From contig NZ_JADPCJ010000012.1 in NCBI RefSeq assembly GCF_015670795.1, forward strand, positions 1 to 61,633: a DNA stretch of 61,633 nt, given 5' to 3'. Of the stretch, positions 8,149 through 16,230 are shown one piece after another; positions within the stretch are counted from its first letter, which is position 1, and the number at the start of each line of letters is the position of its first letter. A program made the position numbers and the translations under genes. A model generated the notes under the pieces. The model saw nothing but the letters and a program-made list of their open reading frames with translations. It was not told the DNA's origin and did no database searches. Origin of the DNA: Collinsella aerofaciens (GTDB lineage: Bacteria; Actinomycetota; Coriobacteriia; Coriobacteriales; Coriobacteriaceae).

Positions 8149-9711
8149 ATGCACCATTCGGATTCCGCGACCGTGACCACGGTCGATACGCTTGCCAAGC
8201 TTCTCGATGTGTGCGGCGAGCTGCGCGCATCAGAGCAGGTTGACGAGCGTGCCGTGACCGGCTGCTCGTTTGATTCGCGCGCGGTCTCGGCAGGTGACGT
8301 GTTCTTCTGCAAAGGTGCTGCCTTTAAGCCCGCGTTTTTGAGCATGGCGCTCGATGCGGGCGCCGTCGCATTTGTGTGCGAGGAGTCACTGGTCGAGTCT
8401 CTGGAGCCGCTGGCGCAGGAGAGCGGTGCTGCGATGCTGGTTGTTGATAGCGTTCGCACGGCCATGGCCCTGTTGCCGCCGGAGGTCTACGACCGTCCCG
8501 ACCACGACGTCAAGATCGTGGGTATCACCGGTACCAAGGGAAAGACCACGGCCGCTTTTATGCTCCAGTCGATTATCAAAGCGGCGGGCGAGTCCTGCGG
8601 CATGATCGGCTCGGTGAGTACCGACGATGGCATCGAGTGCTACGAGAGCACCAATACTACGCCCGAGGCCCCCGAGGTCTGGCGCCATATCGCCAACTGC
8701 CGCACGTCCGGTCGCCAGTCCATGGTCATGGAGGTTTCGAGCCAGGCGCTCAAGTACCAACGCGTCGAGAATCTGCCGTTTGACGTGGCGTGCTTCCTCA
8801 ACATCGGCCGCGACCACATCTCGCCGATCGAACACCCCACGTTTGAGGATTATTTTGAGAGCAAACTCAGGATCTTTGACCAGGCAAAGACCGCCGTGGT
8901 GAATCTAGGCACCGAAGAGGTTGACCGTGTGCTAGAGGCAGCGTCGACGGCCGAGCGCTTGGTGACCGTTGGCGTCGAGCATCCCGAGGCAAGTCTGTGG
9001 GCGAGCGACGTACGCATGGTCGGCTTTAGCATCGAGTTCAACTTGCATGGCTTGTGTGCCGACGAGTCCGAGGCGGGGGAGAAGGTCCTGCTGGGTATCG
9101 CGGGCGACTTTAACGTGGAGAACGCGCTGGTCGCTATCGCCGCTGCGCGCGAGATCGGCATCGGTATCGATGCCATCAAGAAGGGCCTCTCAAAACTGCG
9201 TGTGCCGGGCCGTATGGAGGTCGTGGAGTCGAAGGACGGCCGCGTGATTTGTGTCGTCGACTACGCGCACAACCAGCTTTCGTTCCGCTCGCTTTTCTCG
9301 TCGGTCAAGCGCGCGTTTCCCGCTAGTCCGGTCATTGCGGTGTTTGGCGCTGCCGGCGGCAAGGCGCAGGAGCGCCGCGAGCAGCTTCCGCGCGAGGCCG
9401 CACCGTATTCCGACCTGATGATCTTTGCCAATGAGGACCCGGCTCACGAGGACCCGATGAAGGTCTGTCGCGAGCTTGCCGAGCATGTTCCCGGCGATAC
9501 GCCGAACAAGATCATCCTCGACCGCGAAGCCGCTGTGCATGCGGCGTTCAAGGCGGCGCGCGAGGAGTACGTCAACCCCGATGCTCCCACCATTGTCTTG
9601 CTGCTGGCAAAGGGTGACGAGGAGCTCATGCACGTGGGCGACGAGTTCGTGCCCATCGAGAGCGACCTTTCGCTGGCCAATCGCCTGATCGATGTTACCC
9701 AGTTTGACTAA
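8149..9711 (+). CDS. murE: UDP-MurNAc-tripeptide ligase, MurE type
   Basis: A Mur ligase that adds the third amino acid to UDP-MurNAc-L-Ala-D-Glu in the cytoplasm. The 520-residue protein has the P-loop GITGTKGKTT (125-134) and TTPEAPE, typical of MurE. The residue-selecting loop reads NEDPAHEDP (428-436) and lacks the Arg of the DNPR motif that marks meso-diaminopimelate enzymes, so lysine or ornithine is the more likely substrate (inference). GAAAGGTGAAAG precedes the ATG. The murI gene 1 kb downstream supplies D-Glu for the same pathway. Confidence 0.88.
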   Translation: MHHSDSATVTTVDTLAKLLDVCGELRASEQVDERAVTGCSFDSRAVSAGDVFFCKGAAFKPAFLSMALDAGAVAFVCEESLVESLEPLAQESGAAMLVVDSVRTAMALLPPEVYDRPDHDVKIVGITGTKGKTTAAFMLQSIIKAAGESCGMIGSVSTDDGIECYESTNTTPEAPEVWRHIANCRTSGRQSMVMEVSSQALKYQRVENLPFDVACFLNIGRDHISPIEHPTFEDYFESKLRIFDQAKTAVVNLGTEEVDRVLEAASTAERLVTVGVEHPEASLWASDVRMVGFSIEFNLHGLCADESEAGEKVLLGIAGDFNVENALVAIAAAREIGIGIDAIKKGLSKLRVPGRMEVVESKDGRVICVVDYAHNQLSFRSLFSSVKRAFPASPVIAVFGAAGGKAQERREQLPREAAPYSDLMIFANEDPAHEDPMKVCRELAEHVPGDTPNKIILDREAAVHAAFKAAREEYVNPDAPTIVLLLAKGDEELMHVGDEFVPIESDLSLANRLIDVTQFD

Positions 9712-9719
9712 TGAACCAT

Positions 9720-9752
9720 GATGGCGGCGGCGCCCTGAGTGCGCTGTCGCCA
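9720..9752. terminator. GC-rich hairpin after murE
   Basis: ATGGCG...CGCCAT with inner GCGC pairs lies between murE and the HAD gene. There is no T-run, so it is a weak or Rho-dependent candidate only. Confidence 0.35.
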
Positions 9753-9818
9753 TAAGCGTGTTCCCTCAATCAAAACATGCCGTCCAAGTCCAAACCCTTC
9801 TACGTAAACGGAGTAACC

Positions 9819-10730
9819 ATGTCCCACAATACCCTGCCGACCGTCGCTGAGCTTTCGGGCGAGATGCGCGAGCGCTTGGCCAAGGTCAAGTACGTCTTTA
9901 CCGACCTGGATGCCACGATGCTCGCACCCGGCTCGTGCGTGCTGCGCGACAACGACGGCAACCCCTCGACCAAACTCGTCGAGGCCGTCGTGGCGCTCGC
10001 TCGCGCTGGTATTCAGGTGGTTCCCACCTCGGGCCGCAACCGTACCATGATCCACGAGGATGCGCGCGTGCTCGGCCTCAACTCCTACATCGGCGAGATG
10101 GGCGGCCTGGTCATGTACGACCTCAAAGCCAACGATTGGGAGTATCTGACCGGCGACATGCCCTACGACTCCTCTTGCGGCCTCACGCCGCACCAGGTGA
10201 TCGAGCAGACCGGCGTGTGCGAGAAGATCCTCGCCCGCTGGCCGCACAAGATCGAGTATCACAACGACATGTCGACCGGCTACAAGTACCGTGAGGTCAC
10301 CGTCGGCATGCGCGGCGATGTGCCCGACGATGAGGTTCAGGCCATCCTGGACGAGGCCGGCTGCGGTCTGATCTGGGCTTGCAACGGCCATCTGACTCAC
10401 CTGTCCAAGCCGACGACGCTCGAGCTCGATCGCGTCGAGGACGGTCGCGCATTCAACATCAACCCCGCGGGCCTCAACAAGGGCGTCGCTATTGCGCGCT
10501 TCTGCGAGCACCTAGGGATCGAGCGCGAGGAGACGTTGGCGCTCGGCGATTCCGAGTCCGATTTCTACATGGCCGATCACGTGGGCACGTTCTGCCTGGT
10601 CGAGAATGGCCTGACGAGCGCCGGCGCGCCCGAGTTCCTGGCTGCCTGCGAGAACGCTTTCGTTACGCGCGGCAAAATTGTCGACGGTTGGGCGGCGACG
10701 GTAGAGCTGCTGGTCGCGGCGCGTTCGTAG
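9819..10730 (+). CDS. HAD-superfamily hydrolase (Cof-like)
   Basis: A cytoplasmic phosphatase of the HAD type. From ATG 9819 the protein is 303 residues with motif I FTDLDATM (nucleophile Asp29, acid/base Asp31), a large cap, and motif IV LGDSESDFYMA. The cap after motif II (SGRNRTM) and overall order fit subclass IIB, which covers sugar-phosphate and phosphoglycolate phosphatases. The substrate cannot be named. An in-frame ATG 42 nt upstream lacks a ribosome site, whereas CGGAG precedes the chosen one. It lies between murE and murI, but a wall role is not shown. Confidence 0.82.
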   Translation: MSHNTLPTVAELSGEMRERLAKVKYVFTDLDATMLAPGSCVLRDNDGNPSTKLVEAVVALARAGIQVVPTSGRNRTMIHEDARVLGLNSYIGEMGGLVMYDLKANDWEYLTGDMPYDSSCGLTPHQVIEQTGVCEKILARWPHKIEYHNDMSTGYKYREVTVGMRGDVPDDEVQAILDEAGCGLIWACNGHLTHLSKPTTLELDRVEDGRAFNINPAGLNKGVAIARFCEHLGIEREETLALGDSESDFYMADHVGTFCLVENGLTSAGAPEFLAACENAFVTRGKIVDGWAATVELLVAARS

Positions 10731-10781
10731 CGCGGCGTCGCCGCACGTGGACATGTCTTTTCGAGAGAGACTGGTGAGGTA

Positions 10782-11666
10782 ATGTCCGATATCGAGAATC
10801 CGGCAGGCGACACGCGCCCGATTGGCGTGTTCGATTCTGGTTTGGGCGGTCTGACGGTTGCGCGCGCGATTGCGACGGCGTTGCCGCACGAGTCCGTCTA
10901 CTACTTTGGTGACACCAAGCGCTGCCCCTACGGCACGCGCACCGAGGATGAAGTGCGCTCGTTTGCGCTGCAGGCGGGCCGCTGGCTATCGAGGCACGAC
11001 GTTAAGATCATGGTCATCGCCTGCAACACGGCGACCGCCGCGGCCTTGCGTTTGGCTCAGCAAGTGCTCGACGTTCCCGTGATCGGCGTGATCGCCCCGG
11101 GCGCGCGCGCCGCCATCAACAGCACGCGTACGCGTCGCGTGGGCGTGCTCGCCACCAATCTCACCATTCGCTCGGGCGCCTACACGCGCGCCATCCAGGA
11201 TTTGGATGCTGGTGTCGATGTGTATGGCTGCCCGGCTTCGAGCTTTGTCGAGGTCGTCGAGCACGAGCTCGCCTCGGGCGCGCATCTGCAGGAGCAGTGG
11301 CTCGAGAACGAGGATATTTTTGATACGCCAGCCGTTCGCGCGCTGGTGGGTGCCACGGTTGAGCCGCTGCGCGACCACGGTATCGATACCGTGGTGCTCG
11401 GCTGTACGCATTTTCCGCTGTTGGTGGGACCTATCCGCCATGCGCTGGGGCCTGGGGTGCGCGTCGTGAGTTCCGCCGAGGAGACCACACGCGAGCTGAC
11501 CGATATCCTCACGCGCCGCGAGCAGCTGGCGGGCGACGCCGCCGAGCCGCAGCATCGTTTTGCCACGACGGCCGATAACATTGCCGAGTTTGCGGTGGCG
11601 GGCAGCTTTATCTTTGGTCAGCCGCTCAAGAGCATCGAACATATCGATATCGATGAGCTGAAATAG
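10782..11666 (+). CDS. murI: glutamate racemase
   Basis: MurI interconverts L- and D-glutamate to supply D-Glu for peptidoglycan. The 294-residue protein has FDSGLGGLTV near the N-terminus and the two catalytic cysteines in ACNTA (Cys81) and GCTHFPLL (Cys208). Length and motif order are normal. It starts with ATG after GGTGAGG, about 50 nt behind the HAD gene, and probably shares its transcript. The stop is 54 nt before rph. Confidence 0.95.
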   Translation: MSDIENPAGDTRPIGVFDSGLGGLTVARAIATALPHESVYYFGDTKRCPYGTRTEDEVRSFALQAGRWLSRHDVKIMVIACNTATAAALRLAQQVLDVPVIGVIAPGARAAINSTRTRRVGVLATNLTIRSGAYTRAIQDLDAGVDVYGCPASSFVEVVEHELASGAHLQEQWLENEDIFDTPAVRALVGATVEPLRDHGIDTVVLGCTHFPLLVGPIRHALGPGVRVVSSAEETTRELTDILTRREQLAGDAAEPQHRFATTADNIAEFAVAGSFIFGQPLKSIEHIDIDELK

Positions 11667-11720
11667 ATGTAAGGCAGCCGTCAAGGCCTTCGCCACATCT
11701 TTTGCCGAAAGGATATTTCT

Positions 11721-12446
11721 ATGGAGTACATGCAGGTCAACCGCGCTAACGGTCGCGCCGCCAACGAGTTGCGCCCCGTTAAGCTCACCCGTAGCGTCAT
11801 GAAGCACGCCCACGGCTCGTGTTTGGCCGAGTTCGGCGACACGCGCGTGCTGTGCGCCGCCACTATCGAGGAGGGCGTGCCGGGCTGGCGAAAGGGAGCT
11901 AAGGCCGGCTGGGTGACCGCGGAATACGCCATGCTGCCGGCGTCGACCGGCAAACGTTGCAAACGCGAGCACGCCAACCGCAAGGGTCGCTCCATGGAGA
12001 TCGAGCGCCTCATTGGCCGCAGCCTGCGTACCGTCGTCAACATGAAGGCGCTCGGCGAGTACACCGTCACCGTCGACTGCGATGTGATTCAGGCCGATGG
12101 CGGCACGCGTACAGCGAGCATCACCGGCGCCTGGGTGGCGCTGCACGACGCCCTCGCCATGTGGGTCGAGGCGGGAAAGATCGAGCGCATCCCGCTTATC
12201 GGCCAGGTGGCTGCCATCTCCATGGGCGTTGTCGACGGCAATACGCTGCTTGACCTCGATTATTCCGAGGACAGCCATGCCGAGGTCGACATGAACCTCG
12301 TCGCTACCGAAACCGGTGAGATGATCGAGCTCCAGGGCACCGGCGAGCAGGCGCCCTTTGACCGCAAACGCCTCAACGCCCTGCTCGACCTGGGCGACAA
12401 AGGCATCGCCGAGCTCATCGAGCTCCAGCGCCAAGCCCTCGCCTAA
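11721..12446 (+). CDS. rph: ribonuclease PH
   Basis: A phosphorolytic 3'-5' exoribonuclease that trims tRNA 3' ends; it acts as a ring-shaped hexamer. The 241-residue protein is full length, with the conserved [11 protein letters not shown] and [12 protein letters not shown] regions. GAAAGGA precedes the ATG. The stop codon TAA is the first element of a GGGACAG-core hairpin repeat. rdgB follows after 143 nt, a pairing seen in many bacteria. Confidence 0.95.
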   Translation: MEYMQVNRANGRAANELRPVKLTRSVMKHAHGSCLAEFGDTRVLCAATIEEGVPGWRKGAKAGWVTAEYAMLPASTGKRCKREHANRKGRSMEIERLIGRSLRTVVNMKALGEYTVTVDCDVIQADGGTRTASITGAWVALHDALAMWVEAGKIERIPLIGQVAAISMGVVDGNTLLDLDYSEDSHAEVDMNLVATETGEMIELQGTGEQAPFDRKRLNALLDLGDKGIAELIELQRQALA

Positions 12447-12481
12447 CCTGCCAAAAAGGGACAGGTTTATTTTGGTAGGTT
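12444..12481 (+). repeat. GGGACAG-core hairpin at the rph stop
   Basis: Arms AACCTGCCAAAA (12445-12456) and TTTTGGTAGGTT (12470-12481) pair with one G-T and enclose AGGGACAGGTTTA. The left arm can alternatively pair with the inner CAGGTT, so two exclusive folds exist. A near-copy lies at 55906-55945 on the other strand. Confidence 0.8.
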
Positions 12482-12589
12482 TCATCTGCGGAGACGTCTA
12501 GACACAAGACTTCCGTTGATTGAGAGGGGAGAGGCAGAGGCCCTCGTCGCCCTCGGCGCGGCATTGCTATAGAGACAAGGAGGCCAGTT

Positions 12590-13231
12590 ATGGCACTTGA
12601 GAAGATCGACATCGACACCCTCGACCCGGCGGCGACCATCGTCGTGGCAACCGGAAACGCTCATAAGCTCACCGAGATCGAGGCCATTTTGGGCAAGGTC
12701 ATGCCCGAGGTGCGCTTTGTGGCGCTCGGCCAGCTGGGCGATTTTGAGGACCCCGAGGAAAACGGCACGACGTTTTTGGAGAACGCCATCATCAAGGCGC
12801 AGGCTGCCGTCGAGGAGACGGGGCTCATGGCCATTGCCGACGATTCGGGCTTGGTCGTTGATGCCCTGGACGGCGAGCCGGGCGTGTATAGCGCGCGCTA
12901 TGCGGGCGTGCATGGCGACGATGCCGCCAACAACGCCAAGCTGCTCGTTAACTTGGAAGGCGTGGCAGACGAGGATCGCACCGCGCGTTTTATGAGTGTC
13001 GTCGCGCTCATCGACACGGATGGTCTGGTCACCTATGGTGAGGGCGCCTGCGAGGGCGTTATCGCGCACGAGGGCCGCGGCGATCACGGCTTTGGCTACG
13101 ACCCGCTGTTCCTGCCGGTCGACACGCCGGGCAAGACCATGGCCGAGCTGACGGCGGACGAGAAGAACGCCATCAGCCATCGATTCCATGCGCTCGAGCA
13201 CCTATCCGCCAAACTGACGGGCGAGGAGTAG
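12590..13231 (+). CDS. rdgB: XTP/dITP diphosphatase (RdgB/HAM1)
   Basis: This enzyme hydrolyses deaminated purine triphosphates (XTP, dITP/ITP) to monophosphates and so keeps them out of nucleic acids. The 213-residue protein has ATGNAHKLTEIE, the DDSGL catalytic motif, GVYSARYAG, GFGYDPLF and the terminal SHRFHAL. AAGGAGG precedes the ATG. The downstream dtd start is 3 nt after its stop, so the two are translationally close and are both quality-control enzymes. Confidence 0.94.
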   Translation: MALEKIDIDTLDPAATIVVATGNAHKLTEIEAILGKVMPEVRFVALGQLGDFEDPEENGTTFLENAIIKAQAAVEETGLMAIADDSGLVVDALDGEPGVYSARYAGVHGDDAANNAKLLVNLEGVADEDRTARFMSVVALIDTDGLVTYGEGACEGVIAHEGRGDHGFGYDPLFLPVDTPGKTMAELTADEKNAISHRFHALEHLSAKLTGEE

Positions 13232-13234
13232 GCC

Positions 13235-13681
13235 GTGCGTGCGGTGGTGCAGCGCGTACTCAACGCCGGCGTGACGGTCGACGGCGAGTGCGTGGGCCGC
13301 ATTGGACGCGGCTACCTGGTGCTGCTGGGTGTGGGCCATGGCGATACGCGTGCCGAGGCCGATAAGCTGTGGGGCAAGCTCCGCGGGCTGCGCATCAACG
13401 AGGACGAGAACGGCAAGACCAACTTGGCGCTTGCCGATGTCGACGGTGAGGTGCTCGTGGTGTCGCAGTTCACGCTGTTCGCTGACTGCCGCCACGGTCG
13501 CCGCCCATCGTTTACGGATGCCGGCGCGCCCGATGTTGCCAACGAGCTCTACGAGTACTTCCTGACGCTCGTTCGCCAAGATGTCGAACACGTGGCGCAC
13601 GGCATTTTTGGCGCCGATATGAAAGTCGACTTGGTCAACGACGGCCCATTCACCATCGTCTTGGACACCGATAACCTTTAG
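13235..13681 (+). CDS. dtd: D-aminoacyl-tRNA deacylase
   Basis: Dtd hydrolyses D-amino acids from mischarged tRNAs. The 148-residue protein carries the two family signatures: VSQFTLFAD and, near the C-terminus, NDGPFT, which build the dimer active site. The start is GTG; its ribosome site GCGAGGAG lies in the end of rdgB. A strong 12-bp hairpin immediately after the stop probably ends the unit. Confidence 0.93.
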   Translation: MRAVVQRVLNAGVTVDGECVGRIGRGYLVLLGVGHGDTRAEADKLWGKLRGLRINEDENGKTNLALADVDGEVLVVSQFTLFADCRHGRRPSFTDAGAPDVANELYEYFLTLVRQDVEHVAHGIFGADMKVDLVNDGPFTIVLDTDNL

Positions 13682-13709
13682 GTTACGCGGTTTTACCAAA
13701 CCGCGTAAC
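13682..13709. repeat. GTTACGCGG hairpin, TACC loop
   Basis: GTTACGCGGTTT and AAACCGCGTAAC form a perfect 12-bp stem with loop TACC just after dtd. A sibling with a changed but still paired stem lies after lysS at 18198-18228. It has no T-run of its own. Confidence 0.75.
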
Positions 13710-13767
13710 AACTGGTCATGCGAGATTGTCGTCTGGTACGTATTCGAGACCGGGCTTTTTTAGCTAC

Positions 13768-13797
13768 TTGCGTATGGCCACAACAGGGTGCTATAGT
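13768..13797 (+). promoter_or_regulatory. promoter of veg-ispE
   Basis: TTGCGT (13768-13773), an 18-nt spacer and TATAGT (13792-13797). A small GGGG/CCCC hairpin followed by TTTTT (about 13819-13837) lies in the leader before the ribosome site and could act as a weak attenuator. Confidence 0.55.
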
Positions 13798-13864
13798 ATT
13801 AGAGTTTTGTCTATCTTAGGGGTATTATCCCCTTTTTGAATTGCACCTTCTGGAGGCCCTGTTC

Positions 13865-14161
13865 ATGGAAGAGATGGAAGTCAATCACGTCGACGACATC
13901 CACGAGAAGCTGACCGATATGGTGGGCGATCGCGTCAAGGTTAAGGCCAACATGGGCCGTACCCGCGTCGTCGAGCGCATGGGCACCATCAAGAGCGTCC
14001 ACCCGGCCGTCTTCATTGTCGAGGTTGACGAGCGTCGTGGCCGCAAGTCGCGTCAGTCCTACCAGTATATCGATGTGCTCACCGGTCAGGTCGAGCTGTT
14101 CGACCCCGAGAGCGGCGAGCATATCTTTACCCCGCTCGGCAATCAGCTCGAGGAGCATTAA
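13865..14161 (+). CDS. veg: Veg family protein
   Basis: A 98-residue protein matching the Veg family, best known from Bacillus subtilis, where Veg affects biofilm genes; the molecular function is not established. The recognisable part is VKVKANMGRTRVVERMGTI followed by a short beta-rich stretch ending in VEVDER. GGAGG at about 13851 sets the ATG; an upstream TTG is less likely. It abuts ispE, as veg lies close to ispE in Bacillus, which supports the identification. The C-terminal third (FDPESGEHIF) is longer than in typical members. Confidence 0.85.
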   Translation: MEEMEVNHVDDIHEKLTDMVGDRVKVKANMGRTRVVERMGTIKSVHPAVFIVEVDERRGRKSRQSYQYIDVLTGQVELFDPESGEHIFTPLGNQLEEH

Positions 14162-14163
14162 CG

Positions 14164-15060
14164 GTGACCGATCGGTCCCTGACTCTTTCCGCGCCGGCAA
14201 AGATTAACCTCTACCTGGGGGTTCATACCGAGCGCGATGACCGCGGCTATCACAGGGTCGATTCCCTGATGGCGGCCGTCGGTCTTTCCGATACCGTGAC
14301 GGTCACGCCGGCGCAGGCGCTGACCGTCCAGACGGTTCCGGCATCAGATTTTCCCATGCAAAAGAATACGGCGTATCGGGCTGCGGTTGCTATGGCCGAG
14401 CATTATGGTCGCGAGGCAAACATCTGCGTGACGATTGAGAAGCGCATTCCATTGTGCGCCGGCTTGGGCGGCCCCTCGACGGATGCGGCCGCGGTCATTG
14501 TCGCCTTGGCGGAGCTCTGGGGCATTGATCGCACCGACCCCGCGCTCGATGACATTGCGCGGGGCATTGGTGCCGATGTCCCGTTCTTTTTGCACGCGAG
14601 CCCTGCGTTTTACGTAGGTGGGGGAGACGTGCTGGCAACTGAATACTCCGCGCTGCCCGCGACGCCCGTTGTGCTGGTCAAGCCGCGGGAGGCGAGCGTT
14701 TCGACAATTGAAGCCTATCGACGTTTTGACGAGGCCCCGGTGCCTGCGGACAAGCCCGGCGCGATAGCTTCTGCCTTGCGTGCTGGTGATGCCGAGACGG
14801 CATATGCGCTCATCCATAACAACCTGGGTGTCATTTCCGCACAGATGGAGCCGCAGATTCAAACGGTCCTCGACTGGCTGCGTAAACAGGACGGAACCGT
14901 TGCTGTAGATGTGTGCGGATCGGGTGCCTGCTCGTTTGCCATTTGCGACACCGCTGCCACGGTCGAAAGGCTTGCCGATGCTGCCCAGCAAAATGGCTGG
15001 TGGGCCTGCGCGACTGAGCTTATTCCCAACACGGTTCAAATCGACGCGCCAAAGAAATAA
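14164..15060 (+). CDS. ispE: 4-diphosphocytidyl-2-C-methyl-D-erythritol kinase
   Basis: A GHMP kinase that phosphorylates CDP-methylerythritol in the non-mevalonate isoprenoid pathway. The 298-residue protein starts SAPAKINLYLGV after a short leader, and has the glycine-rich ATP motif PLCAGLGGPSTDAAA, with Pro-Ser in place of the common Ser-Ser, and DVCGSGACSFA near the end. Translation starts at GTG 2 nt after veg, so the two are coupled. ispD and ispF lie about 20 kb further on. Confidence 0.95.
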   Translation: MTDRSLTLSAPAKINLYLGVHTERDDRGYHRVDSLMAAVGLSDTVTVTPAQALTVQTVPASDFPMQKNTAYRAAVAMAEHYGREANICVTIEKRIPLCAGLGGPSTDAAAVIVALAELWGIDRTDPALDDIARGIGADVPFFLHASPAFYVGGGDVLATEYSALPATPVVLVKPREASVSTIEAYRRFDEAPVPADKPGAIASALRAGDAETAYALIHNNLGVISAQMEPQIQTVLDWLRKQDGTVAVDVCGSGACSFAICDTAATVERLADAAQQNGWWACATELIPNTVQIDAPKK

Positions 15061-15109
15061 AAATTTCTCTGGCACACGACGGAAATCTTTGTTACTATAG
15101 TTGAGCTAA

Positions 15110-15186
15110 CGGGTTGTGGCTCAGTTTGGTAGAGCACTGCGTTCGGGACGCAGGGGTCGCTGGTTCAAATCCAGTCAACCCGACCA
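15110..15186 (+). tRNA. tRNA-Pro (CGG)
   Basis: Acceptor CGGGTTG/CAACCCG, anticodon stem CTGCG/CGCAG with loop TTCGGGA (anticodon CGG), T-arm CTGGTTCAAATCCAG, and encoded CCA. Confidence 0.95.
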
Positions 15187-15197
15187 GAGCATGAGGA

Positions 15198-15225
15198 GGG
15201 ACCGCTTCTTGCGGTCCCTTTTTTT
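15198..15225 (+). terminator. terminator of tRNA-Pro
   Basis: GGGACCGC and GCGGTCCC form a stem with loop TTCTT followed by seven or more T. Confidence 0.92.
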
Positions 15226-15233
15226 AGCTAGTG

Positions 15234-15262
15234 TTGTGATACCGCGATACCCGCGGTATACT
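15234..15262 (+). promoter_or_regulatory. tatA promoter with spacer palindrome
   Basis: TTGTGA (15234-15239), 17-nt spacer, TATACT (15257-15262). ATACCGCG (15239-15246) and CGCGGTAT (15252-15259) are perfect inverted repeats lying between and over the two boxes, the usual place for a repressor or a MerR-like activator. Confidence 0.55.
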
Positions 15263-15298
15263 CATTCGAGCTTGTCTCGCTGTATTGTGGAGGTCTAC

Positions 15299-15574
15299 AT
15301 GTTTGGACTGAGGGCTCCTGAGCTCATCATTATTCTCGTCGTTGTCCTGATTATCTTCGGTCCCAAGAACCTGCCGAAGCTCGGCAAGTCCCTCGGCTCT
15401 ACCGTCAAGAATATCCGTGAGGGTATGGAGGGCGACGATAAGGCCGAGACCAAGCAGGCCGAGGAGGTCGTGGTCGAGCAGTCCGAGGAGGACAAGGAGA
15501 TCGCTGAGCTCGAGGCCAAGCTCGCTGCTGCCAAGAAGAAGCAGGCAGAGGACAGCGACGCGGACGCAGAGTAG
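15299..15574 (+). CDS. tatA: twin-arginine translocase subunit TatA
   Basis: TatA forms the pore or membrane-weakening part of the Tat system, which exports folded proteins. The 91-residue protein has one N-terminal membrane segment (about 7-20), the FGPKNLPKLGKSLG hinge and amphipathic helix, and a charged Glu/Lys tail of about 50 residues. GTGGAGG precedes the ATG. No tatC is adjacent, so the partner is elsewhere. A Tat-like signal on the ABC lipoprotein at 57857-58837 is a possible client in this window. Confidence 0.93.
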   Translation: MFGLRAPELIIILVVVLIIFGPKNLPKLGKSLGSTVKNIREGMEGDDKAETKQAEEVVVEQSEEDKEIAELEAKLAAAKKKQAEDSDADAE

Positions 15575-15598
15575 TCCCATCCCTTTGGGGTGAGCACC

Positions 15599-15632
15599 TG
15601 ACCGGCTTGCCCGCAGGCTAGCCGGTCTTTTT
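15599..15632 (+). terminator. tatA terminator
   Basis: GACCGGCT and AGCCGGTC form a stem followed by TTTTTC. A TTGACA (15640-15645) just beyond it may be the greA -35 element. Confidence 0.8.
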
Positions 15633-15680
15633 CGTTTTGTTGACAGTTGATTGTTTGATCAGAGTTGGGGAGATATCCGT

Positions 15681-16151
15681 ATGGACGCAAGCCAGATCGT
15701 ACTGACCGCTGAGGGCCGCCAGAAGCTCGTCGAGGAGCTCGCCTGGCGTGAGGGCGATTACGCCAAGGAGATCGTCGAGGACATCAAGGAAGCCCGCGCG
15801 TTCGGCGACCTTTCGGAGAACTCCGAGTACGACGCCGCTAAGGACAAGCAGGCCCAGAACGCCGCTCGTATCGCCGAGATCCAGGCCATCCTCGCCAACG
15901 CTCAGGTTGCTGCCACCACGGGCGACCTGACCGTCTCCATCGGTTCCACCGTTTCGCTGATTGATCCCAACGGCGAGGTCATGGAAGTCACGCTCGTCGG
16001 TACCACCGAGACCAACTCGCTCGAGCACAAGATTTCCAACGAGTCTCCGGTCGGTCACGCCATCATCGGTCACGGCGAGGGCGACTCCGTCGAGGTCGTT
16101 ACGCCTTCCGGCAAGACTCGCGTCTACACCATCGCCAAGATCGCACGCTAG
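15681..16151 (+). CDS. greA: transcription elongation factor GreA
   Basis: GreA inserts a coiled coil into the RNA polymerase secondary channel and triggers cleavage of backtracked transcripts. The 156-residue protein has the N-terminal coiled coil (about 1-75) with the acidic tip in DLSENSEYDAA and a C-terminal FKBP-like domain ending in VYTIAKI. Length is standard. The ATG at 15681 follows GGGGAGATATCC; an in-frame ATG 30 nt upstream has no ribosome site. A hairpin with T-run separates it from lysS. Confidence 0.95.
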   Translation: MDASQIVLTAEGRQKLVEELAWREGDYAKEIVEDIKEARAFGDLSENSEYDAAKDKQAQNAARIAEIQAILANAQVAATTGDLTVSIGSTVSLIDPNGEVMEVTLVGTTETNSLEHKISNESPVGHAIIGHGEGDSVEVVTPSGKTRVYTIAKIAR

Positions 16152-16181
16152 ACCACGGTCCCGCGTAAAGGTATGTTTTCG

Positions 16182-16215
16182 CTCCCTGGGACCGAATCCT
16201 GGGGAGCGTTTTAGT
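16182..16215 (+). terminator. greA terminator
   Basis: CGCTCCC...GGGAGCG with a 15-20-nt loop followed by TTTTAG, just before the lysS ribosome site. Confidence 0.65.
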
Positions 16216-16230
16216 TTGAGGAGCTAACTT

